The notes under the pieces: generated by a model | What the model was told of the DNA's origin: nothing | Seen by the model: only the letters and a program-made list of their open reading frames with translations | Database searches by the model: none | From: Tianweitania sediminis | Lineage (GTDB): Bacteria; Pseudomonadota; Alphaproteobacteria; Rhizobiales; Rhizobiaceae | Assembly: GCF_017813335.1 (NCBI RefSeq) | Contig: NZ_JAGIYY010000011.1 | Span: forward strand, 62,001 to 126,000 | Length of the DNA: 64,000 nucleotides | Direction of reading: 5' to 3' | Part shown: positions 45,183-53,435 of the stretch, piece by piece | Layout: each line of letters starts with the position of its first letter | Numbering within the stretch: the first letter of the stretch is position 1 | Position numbers and translations under genes: made by a program

Positions 45183-46400
45183 TTACTGTGCCGCTTTGAC
45201 GGTCTTGTTCTCGCCTGCAGCCGCCACGGGGTAGATCGTCACCGGCTTGCCCGACTGCCACTGGACAACAGTGGGGAAGGCCCGAGTGTTCTGCGCGTTC
45301 TCGTTGTATTTGACGCCGAAGCCGGTTTCGTAGCTACTCTCCGGCTTGTCGAACTCGGCCAGTGCAGCGCGCACCGCCTCAGGCTCGGCACTTTCCGCGG
45401 CATTGACGGCTTCCGCCATCATCTTGAAGCCGACGAAAGCGGCCATGCTTTGCGGCGCAAGCGGTTCGGCGTTGTACTTCGCCTTGTAAGCCTCAAGATA
45501 GGCTGACGAGCCCGGCCCGAATTCCTCAGAAATGTCGGGGCGCGGGTAGGAAACGACGTAAAGTCCTTCTACGCCCGCCTCGCCCATTGCTTCCAGCGTC
45601 TCCTTGGTATCGCCGGTGCCAACAAACACCATCGCAGCGGGCTTGAAGCCCTGGTCGCGGGCGGTGCGAAGCAGAAGGTTTCCGTCCGGTACATAGCCCG
45701 TGTTGAGGTAAACGTCCGGCTTCGCATCCCGGGCGCGCAGGATCGAGTCTGTCAGGTCGATGGCCTTGAAGTTGTGGGCACCAACGCCAACGACCTGTAC
45801 GCCCGCTTTTTCCAGCGCTTCCTTCTGGCGGTCAGCGATCGAGGTTCCGTAGATCGACTCCTCGTGCTCGATCCACACCTTCAGTTCCGAAGGTTGTTTC
45901 CCAAGCTCCTTGGCGACCAGCTCGGTGATGAACTCAGCCGACCGATCTGCGAAGGACTGCGAGAACGGACCTGATCGCACGAAGTTCGGCAGGCCGCGCT
46001 CGGTGAGGTTGGCGGCAAGCGCGTTGGTGTCCCAGTAAAGCTTGTTGTAATTGAGCGCTGCTTCGGAAGCAGCCTGGGCCACCGCCGAAAGGTAGGTGCC
46101 GATGAACACATCGACATTGTCACGGCCGGCAAGCTGCTCAACAGCGGCAATGCCTTCCTGCGGTGCAGTAGCATTGCCGCGGATGAGTTCGACCTGCTTG
46201 CCGAGGATCCCGCCTTCCTTGTTGACGGCGTCAGCGGCGAGTTCGTAGCCGCGCGTGACTTCATCACCGTAAAGCGCAGTGGGGCCGGAAAACGGATTGA
46301 TCACGCCGACCTTGAAGGTTTCCTGCGCCCAGGATGGAGCGCTTGCAAGCATGGTGCCGGCAAGCACGGTACCGAGAAAAATGCGTCTGCTGATCATCAT
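45183..46400 (-). CDS. ABC transporter substrate-binding protein, LivK type
   Basis: A 405-residue periplasmic binding protein (peripla_BP_6). The N-terminus MMISRRIFLGTVLAG resembles a twin-arginine signal (SRRxFL), unusual but known among solute-binding proteins, with cleavage after SWA. The mature protein begins TFKVGVINPFSGPTALYG. The specificity cannot be read. Linkage to acyl-CoA catabolism suggests a carboxylic acid ligand. Confidence 0.9.
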   Translation of the reverse strand: MMISRRIFLGTVLAGTMLASAPSWAQETFKVGVINPFSGPTALYGDEVTRGYELAADAVNKEGGILGKQVELIRGNATAPQEGIAAVEQLAGRDNVDVFIGTYLSAVAQAASEAALNYNKLYWDTNALAANLTERGLPNFVRSGPFSQSFADRSAEFITELVAKELGKQPSELKVWIEHEESIYGTSIADRQKEALEKAGVQVVGVGAHNFKAIDLTDSILRARDAKPDVYLNTGYVPDGNLLLRTARDQGFKPAAMVFVGTGDTKETLEAMGEAGVEGLYVVSYPRPDISEEFGPGSSAYLEAYKAKYNAEPLAPQSMAAFVGFKMMAEAVNAAESAEPEAVRAALAEFDKPESSYETGFGVKYNENAQNTRAFPTVVQWQSGKPVTIYPVAAAGENKTVKAAQ

Positions 46401-46451
46401 TGCTACCTCCCAGTAAAAGCCCGCACCGAAGCAGGCGGATGACCCTCTAGT

Positions 46452-46856
46452 TCACGGCCCCCGCAGCTTAAAGCGCGGCAGCGGCCGGTCGAATTCCTCC
46501 TCGAATGCCAACGTCACGGCCTGGCCGATGACGTCTTCTCCTTCCGACAAGTCGATGAGATTTGTGACCATGCGCGGTCCCTCAGCGAGCTGAACAACCG
46601 CAACATTGTAAGGCAGGTGGCCGGCAAACCGCTTGTCGAAAGCCGTGTGATAGACCACCCAGCTCACCACTTCGGCTTTTCCACTCGCTTCTTCCCAAAC
46701 CCAGTCCGAAGACCAGCATTTGGGACATTCCTCGCGCGCGGGCAGCCAGGCCTGTTCACAGGACCGGCAGCGCTGGTAGGTCAGGCGGCGATCGTCGAGC
46801 GCCGCTCGATGCGTTTCGGCTGGCGTCGACGCCGGTGCTTCAACCGTTTTGCTCAT
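46452..46856 (-). CDS. Zn-ribbon OB-fold protein (DUF35)
   Basis: A 134-residue partner protein. The rubredoxin-like zinc ribbon has CRSC and CPKC pairs near residues 30-47 in YQRCRSCEQAWLPAREECPKC, followed by the OB-fold (EVVSWVVYHTAFDKRFAGHLPYNVAVVQL). DUF35 proteins form complexes with thiolase-like partners or acyl-CoA hydratases and are needed for their activity. It overlaps the thiolase-like gene by four bases. Confidence 0.9.
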   Translation of the reverse strand: MSKTVEAPASTPAETHRAALDDRRLTYQRCRSCEQAWLPAREECPKCWSSDWVWEEASGKAEVVSWVVYHTAFDKRFAGHLPYNVAVVQLAEGPRMVTNLIDLSEGEDVIGQAVTLAFEEEFDRPLPRFKLRGP

Positions 46857-47977
46857 TGGCCGAGGATCAGCGTCGAATGCGTGTGCATGATCCCTCCCTG
46901 GTTGGACACGATACAGTTCCGTGCGCCCGGCACTTGGCTAGTGGAAGTGCCGCGCATCTGACGCACGCCCTCCAGCACGAGTTGCAGGCCAGGCATGCCG
47001 GTTTCGGAAAGCAGGCCGCCCGAAGTGTTCAGCGGCAGCTTTCCGCCGACCTCGAAGCCGCCCTCTTCTATGAAGTCTCGCAGCCGGCCCTTCGGCGTGA
47101 AGCCATAGGCTTCCAGTGTCATCAGGACCGTGATCGTGAAGCAGTCGTAGATCTGCGCGACGTCGATGTCCTTGGGCTTCAACCCCGCCATGGCGAATGC
47201 GGTTTTTGCCGACCCGCCCGCCATGGTCGTGGTGAGATCTTCGCGCAGCGGAACGGCATCCGACGTGTTGCCCTGCCCGAAACCAAGGATCGGCACCGGT
47301 GCTTTGATGCCAAGCTTGCGGGCGCGCTCAGCCGACATCACCACAACAGCGGCGGCGCCATCCGAAACAAGGCAGCAGTCGTCTCGGCGCAGCGGCTCTA
47401 CCACCCAGGGCGATTGATCATACATGTCGCGGGTCAGCGGCAGCTTGAGCTGCGCGTTGGGGTTGGCCGCACCATGCTTGCGCGCGGCAATCGCGATCGC
47501 CGCATTCACGTCATCGATATTACCGTAGTCATGGGCATAGCGCCGCGCGATCATGGCATAGCCAGCAACCACGCTCGACCAGCCGAAGTCCGCATCGTCA
47601 CCCCAGACCTTCTCATAGGCATGGCGCGAACCCGTGCGTGGGTTGTCAGCAAGCGAAACCAGCGCCACTTCGCACTGGCCCGCCTCGATTGCCATGGCGG
47701 CAATGGCGATCATGGAGATGTTGGAGGCGCCGCCCTGATCGAAAACGCCACCGAAACGGGGACGAAGTTGCATGGCCTCCGCGAGGGTCTGCCCGTACAT
47801 CATTTCGACGCGTGAGGTCGGCACTTTCACAAGGAGAGCGTCTACCGCGCCTTTCTCGATCCCGGCATCGGCCACCGCCTTGCGGCAGGCCTCGATGTTG
47901 AGCGAGATCGTGGAGCGCCCTGGCACCTTGCCGAACGCGGTTTGGCCGATGCCTGCAATAACTGCCTTGCCGCGCAT
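46853..47977 (-). CDS. Thiolase-like protein (SCP-2/Ltp type)
   Basis: A 374-residue thiolase-superfamily protein. The position of the nucleophilic Cys of true thiolases reads GGASN, so that Cys is absent. YDCFTITVLMTLEAYGF and NTSGGLLSETG are the remaining active-site blocks. Such Cys-lacking proteins with a DUF35 partner include the Ltp2 retro-aldolases of steroid side-chain catabolism. Here an aldol-type or unconventional acyl-CoA cleavage is conceivable. The ATG shares a base with the upstream CoA transferase stop. Confidence 0.88.
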   Translation of the reverse strand: MRGKAVIAGIGQTAFGKVPGRSTISLNIEACRKAVADAGIEKGAVDALLVKVPTSRVEMMYGQTLAEAMQLRPRFGGVFDQGGASNISMIAIAAMAIEAGQCEVALVSLADNPRTGSRHAYEKVWGDDADFGWSSVVAGYAMIARRYAHDYGNIDDVNAAIAIAARKHGAANPNAQLKLPLTRDMYDQSPWVVEPLRRDDCCLVSDGAAAVVVMSAERARKLGIKAPVPILGFGQGNTSDAVPLREDLTTTMAGGSAKTAFAMAGLKPKDIDVAQIYDCFTITVLMTLEAYGFTPKGRLRDFIEEGGFEVGGKLPLNTSGGLLSETGMPGLQLVLEGVRQMRGTSTSQVPGARNCIVSNQGGIMHTHSTLILGQ

Positions 47978-49176
47978 CAGACCACACCCTCCTTGCGGAG
48001 TTCCTCGACCTCGAGCGCATCGAAGCCGATCAGATCTGCCAGAACTTCGGCCGTATCAGCGCCAAGCGCCTTCGATGGCTTCAGTTTCCGCTCCGGTTCG
48101 TCGCGGTAGCGCATTGGGCTGGTGGGCAGCACCAGTTCGCCCAGCAAGGGATGCTCAACCTTCTGCAGCATGCCGCGCGCGTGCATATGTGGGTCATGCA
48201 CAACCTCGCCGAGATCGCGCAACGGGGCGCACGGCACGCGGTGCTTGCGCAGCTTCTCGTATAGATCGTCGCGGGTGCGCTTAGCGGTCCAGCCAGACAC
48301 GACCTCATCCACGAAGTCGATATTGGCGACGCGGCTCTTCAGCGTTTCGAGGCGCGGATCGGATGCGAGATCTGTCCGATCCATGGCTTCCAGAAGCGAG
48401 GTGAAATGCTGTTCGCTGACACAGATCAGGGCGATGTAGCCGTCGGCGGCCGGGTATACGTTGTAAGGGGCTTCGGCCATGCCGGAATGGCGGTTGCCGG
48501 TGCGCATCGGCGCCTCGCCGCCTGAACCGAAATAAAGGCCGAGTGCCGACGAGTTCGCCGCATAAACCGCATCAAACATCGCAACCTCGACGAAGCGTCC
48601 TTCGCCGGTCCGCTCGCGCTCAAACAGCGCAGTGACCACGGCGCCGTAAAGATGCACACCCCCAGAAAAGTCTGCGACGGCCGGACCCGCCTTGACCGGG
48701 GGACGGTCGGGATAGCCGGTGGTCGACATGATGCCCGACATCGCTTGTACGGTGAGGTCCATCGCGGGGTAATCGCGGTAAGGACCGGACCAGCCAAAGC
48801 CGGAACCTGCAGCATAAATCAGGCGAGGATTGATCTTGAAGAGGTCGTCGGGGCCAAGGCCGAGACGATCCATCACGCCCGGCGCGAAATTCTCCAGAAG
48901 CACGTCGGCCTTTTCCACCAACTGCTCAAGGATGCGCTTGCCCTTGGCCGACTTGATGTTGAGCGAAACGAATTCTTTGTTGGAGTTCAGCATGGCGAAA
49001 GGCACCATGGCTCCGCCGACGGCGCCGCGGCGGCGCATGTTCTCACCGTTCAGCGGCTCAATCTTGATGACACGCGCGCCGGCCTGCGCCATCAGGAACG
49101 TGGCGTATGGGCCGTTGTAGATCTGCCCCAGATCGACGACGGTGACGCCTTCGAGCGGGAGAGCACGTCCTGTCAT
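47977..49176 (-). CDS. CaiB/BaiF family CoA transferase
   Basis: A 399-residue family III CoA transferase. The N-terminal LPLEGVTVVDLGQIYNGPYAT and AGARVIKIEPLNGEN blocks are present. The likely catalytic Asp lies in YPAMDLTVQAMSGIM. It would move CoA between carboxylates, which can replace the broken ligase at the end of the operon. It starts directly at the hydratase stop. Confidence 0.93.
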   Translation of the reverse strand: MTGRALPLEGVTVVDLGQIYNGPYATFLMAQAGARVIKIEPLNGENMRRRGAVGGAMVPFAMLNSNKEFVSLNIKSAKGKRILEQLVEKADVLLENFAPGVMDRLGLGPDDLFKINPRLIYAAGSGFGWSGPYRDYPAMDLTVQAMSGIMSTTGYPDRPPVKAGPAVADFSGGVHLYGAVVTALFERERTGEGRFVEVAMFDAVYAANSSALGLYFGSGGEAPMRTGNRHSGMAEAPYNVYPAADGYIALICVSEQHFTSLLEAMDRTDLASDPRLETLKSRVANIDFVDEVVSGWTAKRTRDDLYEKLRKHRVPCAPLRDLGEVVHDPHMHARGMLQKVEHPLLGELVLPTSPMRYRDEPERKLKPSKALGADTAEVLADLIGFDALEVEELRKEGVV

Positions 49177-49953
49177 TCATGCACCCTTGAAATTGGGCTT
49201 GCGCTTCTCGGCAAAGGCGGCGGGGCCTTCCCTTGCGTCTTCGGTGAAGCCCAGCATGCGATTGGTAAGCTGCTCCAGGCGCAAACCGGTGGTCAGCGGC
49301 ATTTCACGCGCCCGGATAGCAAGCTCCTTAGCCGCCTGAACCGCCAATGGCGCATTAGCAGCGATTTGCGACGCAACGCGCCTCGCTTCATCCAGAAGTT
49401 GGGCTTGCGGCACGATCTTGTTAATCAGGCCCCAGCGTTCCGCCTTGACGGCATCAATGCCATCGCCTGTCAGCAGCATTTCCATGCCGATGGCATACGG
49501 GACCTGGCTGAGGATGCGCTGCGTGCCCCCATTGGCAGGAATGACACCGCGCTTAACTTCAGCCAGCGAGAATGTCGCAGTCTCGGAGGCGATCCGAATA
49601 TCGGTCGCCATCAGGAGCGTCATGCCGCCGCCGAGGCAATAACCGTTGACCGCAGCGATGATCGGCTTCCAGACTTCGAGGCCGCGATTGAGGAGTTGGT
49701 CTTTCTGCGTCAGCCACATTTCGGCAAGACCAGCGGGTGCGGTCAGGAAGCTCTTGATGTCTGCGCCGGTCGTGAAGGAGCGTTCACCAGCGCCAGTGAT
49801 GATAGCCACGCGTACATCGCTGTCATCGCGAACCCGCTGCCAAGCTTGGGACAGAGCCTGATAATGCTCGGCGTCCATCGCATTCAGCCGCTCAGGTCGG
49901 TTGATCGTGATAAGTGCGACGCCGTCGTCGCTGAGCTCGAAATCGATCGCCAT
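49177..49953 (-). CDS. Enoyl-CoA hydratase/isomerase family protein
   Basis: A 258-residue crotonase-fold protein. It has the oxyanion-hole segment FTTGADIKSF and the second block GYCLGGGMTLLMATDIRIAS. Both catalytic Glu positions of true hydratases are conserved (SLAEVKRGVIPANGGTQRI and GMEMLLTG). Hydration of an enoyl-CoA produced by the dehydrogenase encoded upstream is likely. Start at 49953 shares a base with the dehydrogenase stop. Confidence 0.92.
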   Translation of the reverse strand: MAIDFELSDDGVALITINRPERLNAMDAEHYQALSQAWQRVRDDSDVRVAIITGAGERSFTTGADIKSFLTAPAGLAEMWLTQKDQLLNRGLEVWKPIIAAVNGYCLGGGMTLLMATDIRIASETATFSLAEVKRGVIPANGGTQRILSQVPYAIGMEMLLTGDGIDAVKAERWGLINKIVPQAQLLDEARRVASQIAANAPLAVQAAKELAIRAREMPLTTGLRLEQLTNRMLGFTEDAREGPAAFAEKRKPNFKGA

Positions 49954-51155
49954 CAGGCGGCACTCTTCTTCTGTCCGCCCAGGAGATCGCGCGCTAGAAC
50001 CATCCGGTGCACTTCGGACGGTCCTTCGCCGATGCGCTTGATGCGCAACTCGCGATACCACCGCTCCAGCGGCATTTCCTGCGCGACGCCGAGGCCGCCG
50101 AAGATCTGGATGCAGCGGTCGACGATGCGACCAGCCGCTTCTGTCGCGTAGACCTTTGCAACGGAAGCATCGATCTTGATGTCGAGCCCTGCATCAGCCC
50201 GTGCTGCGGCCTGGTAGGTCAACAAGCGGGCCGCGCGGATCTCAATCTCGGAATCGGCGATCATCCACTGGATCGCCTGCTTGTCGGCCAGCGGCGACTT
50301 GAAGGCGACGCGATCCTTCGCCCACTCAATCGCCAGCTTCAGCGCAGCTTCGGCAATGCCGATCACGGCGGCAGCGTAGGGAACGCGGCCATGAACGAGC
50401 CAGGTTTCTGCCAACTGAAAGCCCTGACCTTCTTCGCCAATGCGGTTCTCCACCGGCACTTCGACGTTCTGGAACGACAGCTCATAGGGAGAATAAGAGC
50501 GGATCACGGGAATCCGCGTCAGCGACAGGCCGGGCGAGTTCTTTTCAACGATAAATGCCGTGATATTGCCGCGCGCCTTTTCCGAACCCGTGCGGGCGAA
50601 AACGACGCCCCACTTCGCCTGTCCGGCACCGGAGATCCAGACCTTGGTGCCGTTCAGCACATACCGATCACTCTTGAGATCCGCCCGCATCTGGATGGAG
50701 CGCGCCGGATCTGAGCCACCAGATGGCTCGGAGATCGCCACGAAAGCCTTCTCGCCAGCCTCGATCTGCGGAACGGCGTATTTCTCGATCTGCGCGCGTG
50801 TGCCCTTGAAGATGATATTAGGCGGATCGAAGCCGAAGGCGCCACACGCGGCGATATAGGCGCCCATCCGGCACTTGGCCGACTCTTCGGCCACCACGCA
50901 TTGTCCCAACAGGGACAGGCCCGCACCGCCCCATTCCTCAGGCGTCTGCACATACCACAAGCCGAGCTTGCGCGCTTCCGCCTGAAGCTGTTTTTCGATT
51001 TCCGCAGGCAACTCATAAGCGTCGTGCTCGAGCTTGTCCTCCTCCGGAATCACATGGCGTTCCATGAAACGGCGCGTTGTTTCCCGAAGCATGACCAGGT
51101 CTGACGGCAATTCCCAGCCGGCTCCGTCCTGCATCGATTGTTGTGCGTGATCCAT
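49953..51155 (-). CDS. Acyl-CoA dehydrogenase
   Basis: A 400-residue FAD enzyme and first gene of the minus-strand operon. The FAD/substrate segments are AISEPSGGSDPARSIQM and KVWISGAGQAKWGVVFART. RWYRELRIKRIGEGPSEVHRM holds the Glu near the usual catalytic-base position. It would introduce the alpha-beta double bond into an acyl-CoA. The promoter region carries three repeats resembling the operator of the nearby GntR protein. Confidence 0.93.
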   Translation of the reverse strand: MDHAQQSMQDGAGWELPSDLVMLRETTRRFMERHVIPEEDKLEHDAYELPAEIEKQLQAEARKLGLWYVQTPEEWGGAGLSLLGQCVVAEESAKCRMGAYIAACGAFGFDPPNIIFKGTRAQIEKYAVPQIEAGEKAFVAISEPSGGSDPARSIQMRADLKSDRYVLNGTKVWISGAGQAKWGVVFARTGSEKARGNITAFIVEKNSPGLSLTRIPVIRSYSPYELSFQNVEVPVENRIGEEGQGFQLAETWLVHGRVPYAAAVIGIAEAALKLAIEWAKDRVAFKSPLADKQAIQWMIADSEIEIRAARLLTYQAAARADAGLDIKIDASVAKVYATEAAGRIVDRCIQIFGGLGVAQEMPLERWYRELRIKRIGEGPSEVHRMVLARDLLGGQKKSAA

Positions 51156-51206
51156 CTTCGTCCGCTTGGCTTTGGTGCATGGTAAGGGCAGGCCCTCAAC
51201 GATCGC

Positions 51207-51279
51207 ATCAGATCATCCACGACGGAGAAAAAGATGTCAACGAAACATCAGACCATAATGGAAAAGAATTATCAGACCA
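51207..51279. promoter_or_regulatory. Triple repeat in the divergent acyl-CoA dehydrogenase/hyuA promoter region
   Basis: ATCAGATCA (51207-51215), ATCAGACCA (51247-51255) and ATCAGACCA (51271-51279) are spaced 40 and 24 bases apart in one orientation. Read on the other strand they are TGGTCTGAT, agreeing with the FadR/FCD-type GntR half-site pattern TNGTNNNA. Similar sites precede the gntR and tctC genes. Confidence 0.45.
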
Positions 51280-51416
51280 AAGTTCTTGACCGTTTATCGT
51301 GGTGAAGATTAAGGTCCGGACGCCAGCCCCGGATGGTCCGGCAGGAACATGCTTGTATCCTGCTCAGAAACTTCATCCGCCGCACGGCGCGCAACAGACA
51401 AGAAGCGGAGGAAAAC

Positions 51417-53435
51417 GTGGCGCTTGTCGGAATTGACGTGGGCGGGACATTCACCGACCTTTTTTATTCCACGGATGGCATCAATGCAGATCGCATCTGC
51501 AAGGTACCGTCCACGCCGCATGACCCATCCGACGGATTAGTCAACGCGCTTGTTACAGCGGAAGTGCCAAAGAACGATCTCGAACTGATACTGCACGGCA
51601 CGACCATCGCGACCAACGCGCTGATCGAGCGGCAAGGCGCGCGCACAGCACTCGTGACCACCAAGGGCTTTCGTGATGTTCTGGAACTCGGGCGGCGCGA
51701 TCGTCCTCACTTCTACGGGTTGACCGGCCTCCAGGACCCCCTGATCCCACGCGACCGTCGCTTTGAGGTGACGGAGCGCCTGAATCACACGGGCGAAGTG
51801 CTGGTTGACCTCGACGAGGTCGAAGTTCGCCGGGTCGGCGAAGCGATCAAGGAAGAAGATGTCGAAGCGGTAGTGATTTCGCTCCTTCATTCCTACGCCA
51901 ATCCCGAACACGAGCAGCGCATTGCGGCCATTCTCGCGGAGATTGGCCCTGATTGGGAAATCGTCACCTCCTCCAGCGTTATCCGCGAATACTACGAATT
52001 CGAGCGGACATCGACGGCGGCCGTTCAGGCCTACCTACAACCGCTGATCACCCGCTATTCGCACAATCTTCTGAGCCGCCTCAAGGATTGGGGCTTCGAA
52101 CGGCAAACACTGGTGATGCAGTCAAATGGCGGCCTGGTGCCGGCACCGCAACTGCCTTCACGTGCCGCCCACGTGGTGCGATCGGGACCAGCCGCCGGTG
52201 TCACCGCCGCGGCCCGTATTGCTGCTGAAGCGGGCTTCGACAGGGCAATCACCGGCGACATGGGCGGCACCTCCTTCGACGTGGCGGTGGTGATCGACGG
52301 CGAACCGGAAATCTCGCCATCCACCAATCTCGATTTCCGTGTCCCGCTGCGCCTTTCCATGATCAACGTGCACACGATCGGAGCCGGCGGCGGATCGATC
52401 GCTTGGGTGGATCGCGGCGGCATCCTCCAGGTGGGCCCTAAGAGCGCCAAGGCGCGTCCGGGCCCGGTCTGCTTCGGCCACGGCGGCACAGAGCCCACCG
52501 TCACGGACGCCAATCTCGTGCTTTCGCGCATCAACGCGGAAGATCCGATCGGCCTCACCAACCTGAAGCGCCTGGATGTAGAAGGCGCGCGCGCTGCGAT
52601 GAAGCGACTGGGCGACAAGATCGGGCTCGGCATCGAGGATACAGCCGAAGCCATTCTCGCGGTCGTCAACCAGAACATGGCTGGCCGCACGCGGCTTCTG
52701 TCCATAGAACGCGGCTATGATCCGCGTGACTTCGCGCTGGTGATCTTCGGTGGCGCTGGTCCGCTCCACGGGGCGGCGATCGTCCGTGAGGTCGGCATCA
52801 AGACCATGCTCGTTCCGCCCTCACCCGGGGTGCTTTGCGCAATGGGGTGCGTGGTGGCCGACCTTCGCTATGACATCTCCCGCACGGTGGCGCGCGCGAC
52901 CGCTTCTCTTGATGCCGGCGAGCTCGCGCAGATGCTGGACGAACAGGAACAGGAGGGTGCGGAGAAGATTCGCTCGCAGTCCGTTTCCGTGAAGTCGATC
53001 GCGACCCGGCATTTCGCCGAGATGGCTTATGTCGGACAGATCCACACGCTGCGCGTGCCGATCGAGCACGGCTGGGACGCAGAGCGCATCAGCCAAGCCT
53101 TCGAGGAAGCGTACCGCCACGAATACGGCAATACGCTCGGCGACATTCCCTCCACAGTCGTCAGCCTGCGCACCGTCGTGGAAGGCGTGCGCGAACACAA
53201 GCAGCGCGATCTCCCCGTGCCAAAGGAGATACCGGCTCCCGAGCCAGTCGCCACCCGTCAGGTGCATTTCGGCAGATGGCATGACACCGCCATCCACGAT
53301 CGCGCCACGCTTGAGCCCGGCATGATCGTGCAAGGTCCGGCGATTATCGAACAGGCTGACACGACTACCGTCATTGAACCGAACATGACGGCGCGCGTCG
53401 ATGCTTACGGCAACCTTCTGGTGGAGCTCGTCTGA
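51417..53435 (+). CDS. hyuA: Hydantoinase/oxoprolinase family protein, A subunit
   Basis: A 672-residue ATP-binding subunit of an N-methylhydantoinase/5-oxoprolinase/acetone-carboxylase-type enzyme. The N-terminus GIDVGGTFTDLFY and the central GDMGGTSFDVAVV are the ASKHA phosphate motifs. GTG at 51417 with GGAGG upstream is preferred over a longer frame. The enzyme should use ATP to open a cyclic amide or activate a related substrate, together with HyuB. The exact substrate is unknown. Confidence 0.92.
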   Translation: MALVGIDVGGTFTDLFYSTDGINADRICKVPSTPHDPSDGLVNALVTAEVPKNDLELILHGTTIATNALIERQGARTALVTTKGFRDVLELGRRDRPHFYGLTGLQDPLIPRDRRFEVTERLNHTGEVLVDLDEVEVRRVGEAIKEEDVEAVVISLLHSYANPEHEQRIAAILAEIGPDWEIVTSSSVIREYYEFERTSTAAVQAYLQPLITRYSHNLLSRLKDWGFERQTLVMQSNGGLVPAPQLPSRAAHVVRSGPAAGVTAAARIAAEAGFDRAITGDMGGTSFDVAVVIDGEPEISPSTNLDFRVPLRLSMINVHTIGAGGGSIAWVDRGGILQVGPKSAKARPGPVCFGHGGTEPTVTDANLVLSRINAEDPIGLTNLKRLDVEGARAAMKRLGDKIGLGIEDTAEAILAVVNQNMAGRTRLLSIERGYDPRDFALVIFGGAGPLHGAAIVREVGIKTMLVPPSPGVLCAMGCVVADLRYDISRTVARATASLDAGELAQMLDEQEQEGAEKIRSQSVSVKSIATRHFAEMAYVGQIHTLRVPIEHGWDAERISQAFEEAYRHEYGNTLGDIPSTVVSLRTVVEGVREHKQRDLPVPKEIPAPEPVATRQVHFGRWHDTAIHDRATLEPGMIVQGPAIIEQADTTTVIEPNMTARVDAYGNLLVELV

